DNA of 64,000 bases, taken from Marinobacter nauticus (GTDB taxonomy: Bacteria; Pseudomonadota; Gammaproteobacteria; Enterobacterales; Shewanellaceae). Location of the stretch: assembly GCF_019801015.1 (NCBI RefSeq), contig NZ_JAHVJZ010000004.1:1-64000 (forward strand), read 5' to 3'. Under the pieces are notes generated by a model that saw only the letters and a program-made list of their open reading frames with translations, did no database searches and was not told the origin of the DNA. The position numbers and the translations under genes are program-made. Shown one piece after another: positions 9,402 to 18,577 of the stretch (position 1 is its first letter; every line of letters begins with the position of its first letter).

Positions 9402-10409
9402 ATGAACCGCACCACCGACTGGAACGAAGTGGGCCGCATTACCGGCACCGTCACCCTCTGCATGTTGCTGGGCCACTACCTCGCGCTGGGAGCGCCGGTC
9501 TACCTGGCACTGTTCCCGATCCTCTCCGTCACCAAGGCGCGCGACTACTCCTGGGGCGGCCTTATCCGGATGTTTGTGCCCGCGCTGCTGTCTGCCACCG
9601 GTGCCGTGATCACCGTCGAGCTGTTTGCCGCGCACCCGTTCATGGTGTGGGCCCTGAGTCTGGTGCTGTTCGACCAGCTGCGCCGAAACGCCACGACCGT
9701 GGCCTCCCGCAATGCGCTGGTGCTGCCCTGCTTCAACTGGATCATGGTGGTGGTGTTCGCGCAGTTCACGCCGGCTTCCATGCCCGACCGGCTGCACGAC
9801 ATTCTCATCTCCCTGGCAATCACCATCGTGGTGATGAAAGCCTTTGCCACCCTGTTCCCGCCGGTCTCACAGCAAGGGGGCACACCACCGGCGGCCAAGC
9901 CGGTCAGCCACCAGGAGCGCCTGCAGTTCGTGGTCTTGCTGGGGGCCGGACTGGGATTTTTGATGATGGTGGATTTGGTGTCCGCGACCTTCTGCATGGT
10001 GCCGGTGATTCTGGCCGCCAGCCAATCAGAGCACGGCGCCTTTATGACGGTGGTCCGGGAGCGGTTTATCGCTCAGGTGGGCGGCTGTGCGCTGGCCATG
10101 GTGTTTATGCTGCTGCTGGCCGGTCATCAGCACCAGATGCTGATTCTCACGCTGGGCCTGACCGCGCTGGTGTTTGCCTTTGCCCGGCAGATTGGTTGCA
10201 GTCAGGGGGCGGACAAAGCCCTTCACGGCGATGCACTGCTTGGGATAGCCTTACCGATTCAACTTTATATGGGGGTCAATGACTTTGGCCTGTCCAGCAC
10301 GCTGCAACGCGGCTGGCAGCTGTCGGTGACCCTGTTTCTGCTGGTGGCCCTGTCGGGCCTGATTTTTGGAAAGCGAAAGGATGACTCTGTCCATCACCTC
10401 CATTCCTGA
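9402..10409 (+). CDS. DUF2955/FUSC-like inner-membrane protein
   Basis: Polytopic membrane protein of 335 residues with two blocks of closely spaced hydrophobic helices (about residues 15-145 and 185-330) separated by a polar linker. This arrangement and the pairing with a HlyD-family adaptor match the DUF2955 group, related to aromatic-acid-exporter/FUSC proteins. The ATG at 9402 is chosen because GAGGTGAG lies just upstream and it starts immediately after the HlyD stop codon; the longer open frame would overlap that gene. It probably forms the inner-membrane part of the efflux pair. No outer-membrane component is encoded here. The 3' end overlaps the MarR gene by 29 bp. Confidence 0.8.
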   Translation: MNRTTDWNEVGRITGTVTLCMLLGHYLALGAPVYLALFPILSVTKARDYSWGGLIRMFVPALLSATGAVITVELFAAHPFMVWALSLVLFDQLRRNATTVASRNALVLPCFNWIMVVVFAQFTPASMPDRLHDILISLAITIVVMKAFATLFPPVSQQGGTPPAAKPVSHQERLQFVVLLGAGLGFLMMVDLVSATFCMVPVILAASQSEHGAFMTVVRERFIAQVGGCALAMVFMLLLAGHQHQMLILTLGLTALVFAFARQIGCSQGADKALHGDALLGIALPIQLYMGVNDFGLSSTLQRGWQLSVTLFLLVALSGLIFGKRKDDSVHHLHS

Positions 10410-10836
10410 ACTGGATAACAGCCTGACCTTTATGATGTCGCTGGCGCAAAAACAGTATCGGGCAGTCTGCAATCAGCAACTGCAGCAAGCGTTTGATATC
10501 ACTCTGGAGATGGTGGGCGCCATGAAGGTGCTGGACCACCTCGGCTGCATCCCCCAACAGCAACTGGCGGATGTGCTGAAGCGCGACCGCTCCGTCGCCA
10601 AACGGCTGGTGGACAACTGCATCAAACGGGGCCTGATTGAAGCAGGCCGAAGCGACACCAACCGCAAAGCCCGGATGCTGTCACTGACGGAGGAAGGCCG
10701 GCGGGTCAACCAGGCCAGCGAGCCGCTGATTCAGTCAATCTCGGAGTCTTACTTCGAGAAGCTGAGTGACGAGGAGCGGGTGATGCTCAAAGGAATGCTT
10801 CACAAGCTGGTTCGGGACGACATCCGCACCGAGTAA
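10381..10836 (+). CDS. MarR-family transcriptional regulator
   Basis: Winged-helix repressor-type protein of 151 residues. The central helix-turn-helix region (about residues 55-85) reads IPQQQLADVLKRDRSVAKRLV, followed by the wing SDTNRKARMLSLTEEG, the usual MarR signature. A TTG at 10366 is in frame, but the ATG at 10381 is preferred, with purine-rich AAGCGAAAGG before it. The gene overlaps the end of the membrane protein gene by 29 bp, so translation is probably coupled. It likely controls its own operon, and an inverted repeat at 8250-8268 is a candidate site. The inducer is unknown. Confidence 0.88.
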   Translation: MTLSITSIPELDNSLTFMMSLAQKQYRAVCNQQLQQAFDITLEMVGAMKVLDHLGCIPQQQLADVLKRDRSVAKRLVDNCIKRGLIEAGRSDTNRKARMLSLTEEGRRVNQASEPLIQSISESYFEKLSDEERVMLKGMLHKLVRDDIRTE

Positions 10837-10854
10837 GCCGTCATACAAAAGTCA

Positions 10855-10884
10855 TTCACGGTGGGCCGGTTCATCGCGTAGAAT
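10855..10884 (+). promoter_or_regulatory. Candidate promoter of the YqhA-family gene
   Basis: TTCACG (10855-10860) and TAGAAT (10879-10884) are separated by 18 bp, about 100 bp upstream of the start codon. Confidence 0.5.
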
Positions 10885-10894
10885 GCGCCGTCCC

Positions 10895-10917
10895 ATTTTC
10901 CTCGTTTTTAGGAAAAT
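10895..10917 (+). other. Hairpin in the 5' leader of the YqhA-family gene
   Basis: ATTTTCCT and AGGAAAAT form a perfect 8-bp stem around CGTTTTT just downstream of the proposed -10 box. It would fall at the 5' end of the leader. The role is unknown. Confidence 0.35.
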
Positions 10918-10984
10918 CCAGCCAAACCAATCACCTGGCGCCGGGACTATTCTGTTTTTTCTCTGGTGAGCTGACTGACCCACT

Positions 10985-11500
10985 ATGAAACGTCTGGAAA
11001 ATCTGTTCGAAAACCTGCTGTTCAGCGCCCGCTGGCTGCTGGCTCCGTTCTTCTTTGGCCTGGTACTGGCCATTGGTGTGCTGTTTCTGAAATTTGGCAA
11101 AGAGCTGCTTAGCCTGTTCGCCATGGTGTTTCTCGGCGCAGAAGGCCATCCGATCCTGAGCATCCTGACTCTGGTGGATACCGCACTGCTGGCCAGCCTG
11201 CTGCTGATCATCGCCTTCAGTGGTTACGAAAACTTCGTCTCAAAGTTTGGCCCCGAAGACCACGAAGACCGCCCCGCCTGGATGGGCAGCGTCGGCTTTT
11301 CCGACCTCAAACTGAAACTGATTGGCGCCATCGTCGCCATCTCCACCGTTGAGCTGCTGAAAGCGTTTCTGGATGCGGACAATATGTCGCCGGAAACCAT
11401 GGCCTGGAAAGTGGGCATCCACCTCACCTTCGTCACCTCCGGTGTGCTGTTCGCGCTGACCGACTTTATTGCCGGCAAGAGCAAAGCCGCTAAGAAGTAA
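10985..11500 (+). CDS. UPF0114/YqhA-family membrane protein
   Basis: Inner-membrane protein of 171 residues that aligns by eye with E. coli YqhA through MKRLENLFENLLFSARWLL, an FSGYENFVSKF segment and KLKLIGAIVAIS. Four hydrophobic helices are evident (about residues 15-38, 58-80, 108-128 and 140-160). Its function is not established in any organism as far as can be judged here. It has its own candidate promoter and ends at a bidirectional terminator shared with the convergent ybiT. Confidence 0.88.
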   Translation: MKRLENLFENLLFSARWLLAPFFFGLVLAIGVLFLKFGKELLSLFAMVFLGAEGHPILSILTLVDTALLASLLLIIAFSGYENFVSKFGPEDHEDRPAWMGSVGFSDLKLKLIGAIVAISTVELLKAFLDADNMSPETMAWKVGIHLTFVTSGVLFALTDFIAGKSKAAKK

Positions 11501-11512
11501 CGGACACAGGAT

Positions 11513-11543
11513 AAAAAAAAGCCGGCATGATGCCGGCTTTTTT
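11513..11543. terminator. Bidirectional terminator between yqhA-like gene and ybiT
   Basis: GCCGGCATGATGCCGGC hairpin (11521-11537) with an A-run before it and a T-run after it, so it can serve both converging genes. Confidence 0.85.
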
Positions 11544-11557
11544 GTTGCCCGGGAGGA

Positions 11558-13153
11558 TTACCCTTCAATGCCCTGACTGGCCAGATACTCTTCGTAGGTA
11601 CCGTGGAAGTCAGTGATGCCATCGGGCTTCAGCTCAATGATGCGGGTGGCCACGGAGGACACGAACTGGCGGTCGTGAGAGACGAACAGCAGAGTGCCCG
11701 CGTAGTTCTCCAGCGCCAGGTTGAGCGCCTCGATGGACTCCATATCCATGTGGTTAGTGGGCTCGTCCATCACCAGAATGTTGGGCTTCTGCATCATCAG
11801 CTTGCCGAACAGCATGCGGCCCTGCTCACCACCGGAGATCACCTTGGCGGATTTCTTGATCTCGTTCTGGGAGAACAGCATACGACCCAGGAAGCTCCGT
11901 ACCACGGTTTCATCCGCACCATCGCTGGACCACTGCGCCATCCAGTCGAACAGGTTGATGTCATTCTCAAACTCGTGAGCGTGGTCCTGCGCGTAGTAAC
12001 CGATGTTGACGTTTTCAGACCATTTGATCTCGCCAGCCTTAGCGTCCATCGCGCCCACCAGGGTGTTGAGCAGGGTGGATTTGCCCACACCGTTCTCACC
12101 GATGATGGCGATACGCTCACCGACATCCACTTTCAGGTCCAGACCATCAAACAACAGGCCGCTGTCGTAGCCCTGAGACAGGCCAGTCACTTCCAGCGCC
12201 TGACGGAACAACTTCTTCTCCTGCTCAAAGCGGATAAACGGCGACTGACGGCTGGAGGCCTTCACCTCTTCCAGCTGGATCTTATCGATCTGCTTCTGGC
12301 GGCTGGTGGCCTGACGGGCCTTGGACGCGTTGGCGGAGAAGCGGCTGACGAAGCTCTGCAGTTCGGCAATCTGCGCTTTCTTCTTCGCGTTGTCGGACAG
12401 CAGACGCTCGCGAGCCTGCTCAGCCGCGAACATGTATTCATCGTAGTTGCCGTGGTACAGCCGCAGGTCACCGTAGTCAATGTCCGCCATGTGGGTGCAC
12501 ACGGAGTTCAGGAAGTGACGGTCGTGCGAGATGATGATCATGGTGCACTGACGCGCCTGCAGCACCTCTTCCAGCCAGTGAATGGTGTGGATGTCGAGGT
12601 TGTTGGTGGGTTCGTCGAGCAGCATGATGTCCGGATCGGCGAACAACACCTGGGCCAGCAGTACCCGCACCTTCAGACCCGGCGCAACCGCGCTCATCAG
12701 GCCAAAGTGCAGCTCTTCCGGAATGCCCAGGCCCAACAGCAGTTCACCGGCACGGGCTTCAGCGCTGTAACCGTCCATCTCAGCAAACTGGACCTCAAGA
12801 TCGGCCACCGCCATGCCCTCTTCTTCGGACATCTCCGGCAGGCTGTAGATGCGGTCACGCTCCGCTTTCACTTCCCACAGTTCTTTGTGGCCCATGATCA
12901 CGGTGTCGATAACGGTGTATTCCTCGAACGCCCACTGGTCCTGGCCCAGTTTGGCCATACGCTCGTTGGGGTCCTTGGAAACGTTACCGGAAGACGGCTC
13001 CAGCTCACCGGAGAGGATCTTCATAAAGGTGGACTTGCCACAACCGTTGGCGCCGATAAGGCCATAGCGGTTGCCCCCGCCAAACTTGACAGAGATGTTT
13101 TCAAACAGCGGCTTGGCGCCAAACTGCATGGTGATGTTGGCGGTGGAGATCAC
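11558..13153 (-). CDS. ybiT: ABC-F family ATPase YbiT
   Basis: Soluble twin-ATPase protein of 531 residues. ABC-F proteins bind the ribosome rather than acting as transporters, and no membrane segment is present. Two nucleotide-binding domains are visible: Walker [10 protein letters not shown] with [10 protein letters not shown] in the first, and GENGVGKST with SGGEQGRM and MDEPTNHMD in the second. A charged linker ([20 protein letters not shown]) joins them. The frame is open to 13318, but the upstream part does not look like protein. The GTG at 13153 gives the family N terminus ([11 protein letters not shown]) and the expected length, so a GTG start is called. It is a single gene convergent with the yqhA-like gene. 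Confidence 0.93.
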   Translation of the reverse strand: MISTANITMQFGAKPLFENISVKFGGGNRYGLIGANGCGKSTFMKILSGELEPSSGNVSKDPNERMAKLGQDQWAFEEYTVIDTVIMGHKELWEVKAERDRIYSLPEMSEEEGMAVADLEVQFAEMDGYSAEARAGELLLGLGIPEELHFGLMSAVAPGLKVRVLLAQVLFADPDIMLLDEPTNNLDIHTIHWLEEVLQARQCTMIIISHDRHFLNSVCTHMADIDYGDLRLYHGNYDEYMFAAEQARERLLSDNAKKKAQIAELQSFVSRFSANASKARQATSRQKQIDKIQLEEVKASSRQSPFIRFEQEKKLFRQALEVTGLSQGYDSGLLFDGLDLKVDVGERIAIIGENGVGKSTLLNTLVGAMDAKAGEIKWSENVNIGYYAQDHAHEFENDINLFDWMAQWSSDGADETVVRSFLGRMLFSQNEIKKSAKVISGGEQGRMLFGKLMMQKPNILVMDEPTNHMDMESIEALNLALENYAGTLLFVSHDRQFVSSVATRIIELKPDGITDFHGTYEEYLASQGIEG

Positions 13154-13353
13154 AGCGTTGTACCGTCCGGGAAAAAGGGAGTGTGAAAAAACGCCGCAGA
13201 GTACGCCCATATGGGGCGGTATGCAAGGATGGAGGCGGTTTAGCGGGGGCTTCCCGGCCTGCGGTACAGGCCGGGACAACAGATGTGTACTGATCCCTGC
13301 GCCAGCCCAGCTGAACAAACGCTGCGGCGACGGTTAACATTGGCGTTAGTGTA

Positions 13354-14268
13354 TCAGGAGCGACGTGCTCGTCGCAGTGCTGGCAGAGCTTCCAGGCTGC
13401 AGAGGATCAGGCCCGCCCAGATCAGGCCAAAGCTCACCGCTTTGACTTCATCAAACACTTCGCCAAACAGCAGCACCGCCAGCAGGAATTGCAGAGTCGG
13501 CTCGATGTACTGCATCAACCCCACCATGGTCAGGCTGGTGTAGCGCAGCGCGATACTGAACAAAATCAGCGGTGCCAACGTCACCGGGGCGGAGCCGATA
13601 TATAGCATGACACCTTTAAAACCTTCCGCTCCGGCCGCACTCTGGCCGGTAAACACCAGATAGCCCAGATAGATCAGCGCGAACGGGGCCAGCAGCGCCG
13701 CCTCGAGCGTCACCGTGGTAAAGGTGTCGTAGCGGATAAACTTCTTAATCAGGCCGTACAGGGCAAAGAAACTGCCCATCGCCAGCGACACCCAGGGCAG
13801 CTCGCCGTATTGCCAGATCTGCCAGCAAATCCCCATCGTGGCCAGCACTACGGCGGCAGCCTGGGCACGACTCAGCTTTTCACTGAGGAACAGCACACCC
13901 AGCGCAATCGCAAACAGCGGGTTGATAAAGAAGCCCAGACTGGCCGCCAACACCTGCCCATGAGTCAGCGCCCAGGTAAAGCTGGCCCAGGAGATGCACA
14001 TCACCAGGCCGGCCAGGAAACTCAGTCCCAGCGAGCGTTTGTCCGCCCACAACGCCTGCCAGTCCGGCAGTGCACGGCGCATCAACATCATCGCCAGCAC
14101 CATCACCGGCACTGACCAGATCACCCGAAACGCAAGCAGCTCAAAAATCTCAGCGCCGGGCAGTAGCTGATAGTAGAGGGGCAGGATCCCCCACAGCACA
14201 AAAGAGAGCGCCGCCAGCAGGTTTCCCCGGGCGGGATTGGACAGATTCAGCACGTTGAAAAACACCAA
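13354..14268 (-). CDS. rarD: RarD-type DMT-superfamily permease
   Basis: Inner-membrane protein of 304 residues with ten hydrophobic helices arranged as two EamA repeats. It begins with the RarD pattern NLLAALSFVLWGILPLYYQL. It also carries MCISWASFTWALTHGQVLAASLGFFINPL and LMQYIEPTLQFLLAV-like stretches typical of RarD. The protein is named for chloramphenicol sensitivity in other bacteria; its physiological substrate is not clear. It is monocistronic, between ybiT and the acetyltransferase gene on the same strand. Confidence 0.9.
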   Translation of the reverse strand: MVFFNVLNLSNPARGNLLAALSFVLWGILPLYYQLLPGAEIFELLAFRVIWSVPVMVLAMMLMRRALPDWQALWADKRSLGLSFLAGLVMCISWASFTWALTHGQVLAASLGFFINPLFAIALGVLFLSEKLSRAQAAAVVLATMGICWQIWQYGELPWVSLAMGSFFALYGLIKKFIRYDTFTTVTLEAALLAPFALIYLGYLVFTGQSAAGAEGFKGVMLYIGSAPVTLAPLILFSIALRYTSLTMVGLMQYIEPTLQFLLAVLLFGEVFDEVKAVSFGLIWAGLILCSLEALPALRRARRS

Positions 14269-14383
14269 GAGCGGTCGAGACCGCGATTGTGCCAGAGTGC
14301 TGTCTTATTGAGCGTGAGAGAGGCCGGGTTTTACGCCAGATATTTTTCGATGCCCTGATGAGCCCGGTTGCTGTGAAGGGCGC

Positions 14384-14854
14384 TCAGACCAGTCCCTTTT
14401 CCATCGGTACGCAGGACAGGGTGAGGCCTCGGGGCGAGTGATAATGCGACAACGCCTCGCCGGAAAAGCCGCAGCGTCGGTAAAACGGGGCCGCATTCAG
14501 GGTGGCGTCCAGCGTCAGTTTCGCCAGCCCCTGCTGGCGTGCCAGCGCTTCCAGATGCGCCATCATCGCAGCGGCCACGCCCTGTCCGGTCCAGTCCGGA
14601 TCGGTAAAGATGGCGTCGACCTGTCCGGTTTTAAGATCAACCATGCCGGAGCCAGCCAGTTCGCCATTGGCCTCGACCAGATAAAACGCCCGCTCCAGAT
14701 CCGCCAGAAACGCTTCTCCGGGTTCCCCTTCTGTCCAGATCGCCAGATCCTCTGCCGCGTAATGCCCTTTACAACCCGCGAGTATCGCCCGACGGCGTAA
14801 ACGCATCACCGCAGCGGCATCCGCGCGACAGGCAGAACGGATAGAAAACGACAT
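14384..14854 (-). CDS. GNAT-family N-acetyltransferase
   Basis: Cytosolic acetyl-CoA-dependent acetyltransferase of 156 residues. The acetyl-CoA loop appears as DWTGQGVAAAMMAHLE (about residues 95-110), followed by LDATLNAAPFYRRCGF, the usual C-terminal GNAT strand and tyrosine region. The ATG at 14854 is chosen because GGAG is 6 nt upstream; the longer frame to 14902 has no such site. The acceptor substrate is not predictable. It is a stand-alone gene. Confidence 0.85.
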   Translation of the reverse strand: MSFSIRSACRADAAAVMRLRRRAILAGCKGHYAAEDLAIWTEGEPGEAFLADLERAFYLVEANGELAGSGMVDLKTGQVDAIFTDPDWTGQGVAAAMMAHLEALARQQGLAKLTLDATLNAAPFYRRCGFSGEALSHYHSPRGLTLSCVPMEKGLV

Positions 14855-14957
14855 GGAGACTCCGGATTCAGGACCAAAATCCCAGCTTATCCGGACACCC
14901 AACCTATGAGAACCCAGTTAATGACTTAACTCGCTTAACGGGACACCCAATTGTGCT

Positions 14958-15614
14958 TTATTCGAGCTGAGTATAAATCTCCGAACCCGGCAGCCGCGAC
15001 TTGGGCAGCGCAGCGTTAAAGTCACTTTCTTTGCGGTAGCCCAGAGCAATCATTGCCACCGCGGTATACCCCCGCGCAATCAGGCCCAGCTCCTCATTCA
15101 GCACTTTAGGGTCCATCCCTTCGATGGGTACCGCATCGATGCCCAATGCGCCAGCACCAAGCAAAATGGTGCCCATATTCAGGTAGACCTGCTTCTCCAT
15201 CCAGTGCTGCGCGTCCTTGTAGTCATAGCGGTGCATATTAACGAACAGGCTGCGGCCCTGGTGGACCCCATCGCGGAACTGTGGCTCCGCAAAACGGCCA
15301 TCCGCCTCTTCCTGATCCAGAAGATGCATCAGGTAGTCATCGTCAATGCCTGTTTTGGCGCAGAACAGGATCACGTGAGAGGCATCCAGCACCTTGGCTT
15401 CGTTAAAGCGGTACAGACCCTGAGTGCCCATGCTCAGTCGCTTACGCCCTTCCGGTGTACCAGCAATCACAAAGTGCCAGGGCTGGGAATTGACGCTGGA
15501 GGGGCTGAACCTCAGCAACGTGCGGATCTGCTCAAACTGCTCAGCGGGGATCCGCTTCTCTGCGTCAAACTCCTTGGTGGAATAGCGGTAGTGCGCCACA
15601 TCAATCAGATTCAT
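14958..15614 (-). CDS. nfsB: NAD(P)H nitroreductase, NfsB-like
   Basis: FMN-dependent oxidoreductase of 218 residues, similar along its whole length to E. coli NfsB. Recognisable stretches are YRYSTKEFDAEKRI (phosphate-binding RxS type), SPSSVNSQPWHFVIAGT, KQVYLNMGTILLGAGALGIDAVPIEG and the terminal ALPKSRLP. It would reduce nitroaromatics or quinones in the cytosol. The ATG at 15614 follows AGGAAGG; an in-frame ATG at 15638 is less likely. It is divergent from the AraC-type regulator, which could control it. Confidence 0.9.
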   Translation of the reverse strand: MNLIDVAHYRYSTKEFDAEKRIPAEQFEQIRTLLRFSPSSVNSQPWHFVIAGTPEGRKRLSMGTQGLYRFNEAKVLDASHVILFCAKTGIDDDYLMHLLDQEEADGRFAEPQFRDGVHQGRSLFVNMHRYDYKDAQHWMEKQVYLNMGTILLGAGALGIDAVPIEGMDPKVLNEELGLIARGYTAVAMIALGYRKESDFNAALPKSRLPGSEIYTQLE

Positions 15615-15704
15615 CTTTCGCCTTCCTGCGCTGCACAATGGAGGAACGCTGGGTATAGTAGAGCTCAGTTCACTGTGCCAGCCCGGAAGCCGGACCCGAC
15701 CATC

Positions 15705-16592
15705 GTGCCCTCACTGACCATCCCAGACGTACGCTTTAACCACCGGAAAACTCAGGACGCGGAGTTTGAAGTGGTCGATCTGCATCGGCTACAACGCCGT
15801 GCCGGCCCGGATATGGACCCCAGCCAACCGCACCGCATTGGCTTCTACAACCTGATTCTGGTGGAGTCCGGCCGGGGTGAGCACATGGTCGACTTTGTGC
15901 GCCATTCTTTTGGCCCGGGCAGCGTCATTCTGATTCAACGGGAGCAGGTACAGGCGTTCGACTTCTCCCAGCCTCTTCAGGGCAAAGTGCTGCTGTTCAC
16001 TCAGACGTTTCTGGACCGGCTGCACAGCAACATGCGGTTGCCCAGCTTTACCCCAATCCAGTTCAATCCGCTGCACCAACCCGTGCTGAACCCCGATGCC
16101 GTCGAACTGCCCCATTGCCGGGCCCTGTTTGATGAACTGGCCGCAGAGGTGGAACGCATCGAACCGGACCCGTTAGTGGTGATGTACCTGTTCAGCGCCC
16201 TCGCTCTGAGGCTGAATCGGTTAAGGCCGGCCGCCCCTCACGAACGACTGAGCGAAACACAGCGGGTCTCCCTTGCCCGGTTTTACCGCCAACTGGAAGC
16301 GCAGGGGTTAGGCCTGAGGGACGCCACCACCTACGCCAGTCAGATTGGCGTCACCTACAAAACCCTCAACACCCTCTGCAAAGCGGCCACGGGCCTGACC
16401 GCCAAGCAGTTTGTGGACGCTTACGTGGTGATGGAGCTGAAACGCCGACTGATTCTGAGCCAACAGAATATCCAGCAACTGGCCTGGGACTGCGGCTTCG
16501 AAGACGCCAGTAACTTCACGAAATACTTTAAGGCCCATACCGGCCTGACCCCCAAGGCATTTGTCCAGTCTCAAACTCAGCCTCACCTCTGA
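15705..16592 (+). CDS. AraC-family transcriptional regulator
   Basis: DNA-binding regulator of about 295 residues. The N-terminal part is a cupin-like sensing region (RIGFYNLILVESGRGEHMVDF then GPGSVILIQREQVQAF). The C terminus is a two-HTH AraC domain with QIGVTYKTLNTLCKAATGLTA and LAWDCGFEDASNFTKYFKAHTG. The start is uncertain: GTG codons at 15705 and 15675 are both in frame and no ATG fits. Its targets may be the divergent nitroreductase and the SnoaL-like gene 93 bp downstream. This is inferred from position only. Confidence 0.85.
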   Translation: MPSLTIPDVRFNHRKTQDAEFEVVDLHRLQRRAGPDMDPSQPHRIGFYNLILVESGRGEHMVDFVRHSFGPGSVILIQREQVQAFDFSQPLQGKVLLFTQTFLDRLHSNMRLPSFTPIQFNPLHQPVLNPDAVELPHCRALFDELAAEVERIEPDPLVVMYLFSALALRLNRLRPAAPHERLSETQRVSLARFYRQLEAQGLGLRDATTYASQIGVTYKTLNTLCKAATGLTAKQFVDAYVVMELKRRLILSQQNIQQLAWDCGFEDASNFTKYFKAHTGLTPKAFVQSQTQPHL

Positions 16593-16685
16593 AAGGTTCG
16601 ATATTTACCATTTTTCGGCCCCCATCCACCCTGCCCTCATTCCCACACCTGCCTAGACTGTGCTCATCGCGATGAGGACACCGTT

Positions 16686-17558
16686 ATGCACCGAATCACC
16701 CACATTCTGATCCGCCCCGTTGCCGCGTTACTGGCACTGGGGTTCGGCATCAACAATGCGCTGGCGCAGGAGGCAGTAACCATGACACAGCAAGACAAAG
16801 CGATCGCCCTGATTGAAAGCCTGGAAACCGGAGACCCGACGCCGGTGGCCTACATCAATCCGGATAAGTACATTCAGCACAACCTCGCCGTGGCGGACGG
16901 TCTGGCCGGTTTTGGTGCGTTGTTGCAACAGTTGCCGGAGGGCTCTGCCCGGGCAGATGTGCAGCGCGCATTTACCGACGGCGATTACGTGGTGCTGCAC
17001 ACCAAGTACGACTTCTTTGGCCCCAAAGCCGGGTTCGATGTATTTCGGTTTGAAGATGGGCGGATCGTCGAGCACTGGGACAATCTGCAGGAGATTGCCC
17101 CGCCCAATGCCAGCGGCCGCACCCAGTTTGACGGCACAACCGAGGTGGTGGACCTGAACCTGACCGACGCCAACAAAGCACTGGTCAGCGATTTTGTGCA
17201 CACCATCCTGATGGGCGGCAAGATGGACCAGATTGGCCGCTTTATCGACCCGGAAGATCAGGACTATCTGCAGCACAACCCCGGGGTGGCCGATGGCCTC
17301 AGTGGATTGGGCACCGCATTGGCGGCACTGGCTGAACAGGGGATGCCGATGGTCTATACCGCCAACCACAAGGTGCTGGGCCAGGGCAACGTTGTACTCA
17401 CCATCAGTGAAGGGACGTTCCTGAACCAACACGTCGCCTTCTACGACCTGTTCCGGGTGGCGAACGGCAAGATTGTCGAACACTGGGACACCATCGAAGC
17501 CATTCCGCCGCAGGCGCAGTGGAAAAACCGCAACGGTAAGTTTGGCTTCCCCGAGTAA
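16686..17558 (+). CDS. Exported protein with two tandem SnoaL-like (NTF2-fold) domains
   Basis: Protein of 290 residues with a signal peptide (residues 1 to about 27, ending NNALAQ) and two copies of a SnoaL-like polyketide-cyclase fold. The duplication is plain: YIQHNLAVADGLAGFGALL in the first half matches YLQHNPGVADGLSGLGTAL in the second, and DGRIVEHWDNLQEI matches NGKIVEHWDTIEAI. Such domains bind small hydrophobic molecules, and some isomerise or hydrolyse them. The enzymatic role here is unknown. GAGGA lies 8 nt before the ATG. It sits downstream of an AraC regulator that may control it. Confidence 0.85.
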   Translation: MHRITHILIRPVAALLALGFGINNALAQEAVTMTQQDKAIALIESLETGDPTPVAYINPDKYIQHNLAVADGLAGFGALLQQLPEGSARADVQRAFTDGDYVVLHTKYDFFGPKAGFDVFRFEDGRIVEHWDNLQEIAPPNASGRTQFDGTTEVVDLNLTDANKALVSDFVHTILMGGKMDQIGRFIDPEDQDYLQHNPGVADGLSGLGTALAALAEQGMPMVYTANHKVLGQGNVVLTISEGTFLNQHVAFYDLFRVANGKIVEHWDTIEAIPPQAQWKNRNGKFGFPE

Positions 17559-17567
17559 CCCTCCGCC

Positions 17568-17600
17568 ATGAGTGCCCGGTCGTTTTGACGGGGCACTCAT
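17568..17600. terminator. Hairpin between convergent SnoaL-like and EamA genes
   Basis: ATGAGTGCCC and GGGCACTCAT form a perfect 10-bp stem. T-tracts are weak, so a terminator role is probable but not certain. Confidence 0.55.
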
Positions 17601-17609
17601 TGAGGGGGC

Positions 17610-18482
17610 TCAGAACCAGATGACGATAATGGCCGCCACGGCAATCAGAAACAGCCCCAGAAACTCCCGAACCCGCACCGGCTGCTTCAGCCAGAAGGCT
17701 GACACCAGCATGGTAAAGAACACCTCGACCTGCCCCAGGGTTTTCACATAGGGCACCGCCTGCAGTGATATCGCACTGAACCAGCCAATGGAACCGATGC
17801 AACTGGTCAGGCTGATCAACCCCACCAGCCTTGGCCGGGCCCACAATGCTTGCAGTGTGGCCCTGTCCCGCCACGCCAGGTAGCCGGTCAACAACAGGGT
17901 CTGCAACGCGATCACCAGAAACAGCACCCACGCGGCCCGGTGGGGGAAAGGCAACCCCAGGTTAAGACTGGCTTCCCGCACCCACAACGACGTCAGGGCA
18001 AAGGCACTGCCACAGGCGATGCCCAGCAGTACGGTGGAAACCGACAGTTGGCGCCAGTGCCCGTGACTGGACAGCAGCATCACCGCCACCGCACCGATGG
18101 CCACCCCGAACCAGCCAAACAGACTCAGATGCGTGCCGAAAAACAGCGTGCCCAGTATCGCCGCCACCAACGCCTCGCTTTTGGCCAGCCCGGCACCCAC
18201 AGCAAAGTTCTTTAGCTGGAACAGTTTGACCATCAGTCCGGTCGCCAGGATCTGCATCAGCGCCGCGCCCACCACAAAGCCGATAAAGGGGCCATTAAAC
18301 TGCGGCAGCGACTGGGGCTGCCATTGGTAGAGACTCAACAGGTAGAGGCCCGCCAGCGGGCCGGCCCAGAGAAAACGCGCCAGGGTAACCCCAGCGACAT
18401 TGACGTCGGCCGAGAGCTGGCTCTGAAAGGCGTTGCGCCAGGCCTGCATAAAAGCGGCCAGCAAGGTAAAAGCGATCCACAT
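17610..18482 (-). CDS. EamA/DMT-family permease
   Basis: Inner-membrane protein of 290 residues with about ten helices in two five-helix repeats, the drug/metabolite transporter layout. Typical features are the opening MWIAFTLLAAFMQAWRNAFQ, AVGAGLAKSEALVAAILGTLFF at the end of the first repeat and VKTLGQVEVFFTMLVSAFWL in the second. The substrate is unknown. It is a single gene; the nearest upstream neighbour is the small exported protein 95 bp away on the same strand. Confidence 0.82.
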   Translation of the reverse strand: MWIAFTLLAAFMQAWRNAFQSQLSADVNVAGVTLARFLWAGPLAGLYLLSLYQWQPQSLPQFNGPFIGFVVGAALMQILATGLMVKLFQLKNFAVGAGLAKSEALVAAILGTLFFGTHLSLFGWFGVAIGAVAVMLLSSHGHWRQLSVSTVLLGIACGSAFALTSLWVREASLNLGLPFPHRAAWVLFLVIALQTLLLTGYLAWRDRATLQALWARPRLVGLISLTSCIGSIGWFSAISLQAVPYVKTLGQVEVFFTMLVSAFWLKQPVRVREFLGLFLIAVAAIIVIWF

Positions 18483-18577
18483 GGCGGGCTGTCAGGGTGA
18501 GGTTGGCAGACCAGCTTAGCGGATATCGCCCATTAAAATCCCTGATAATTCAAGAAGCGGAAGCGAGGCTTTGCGGG

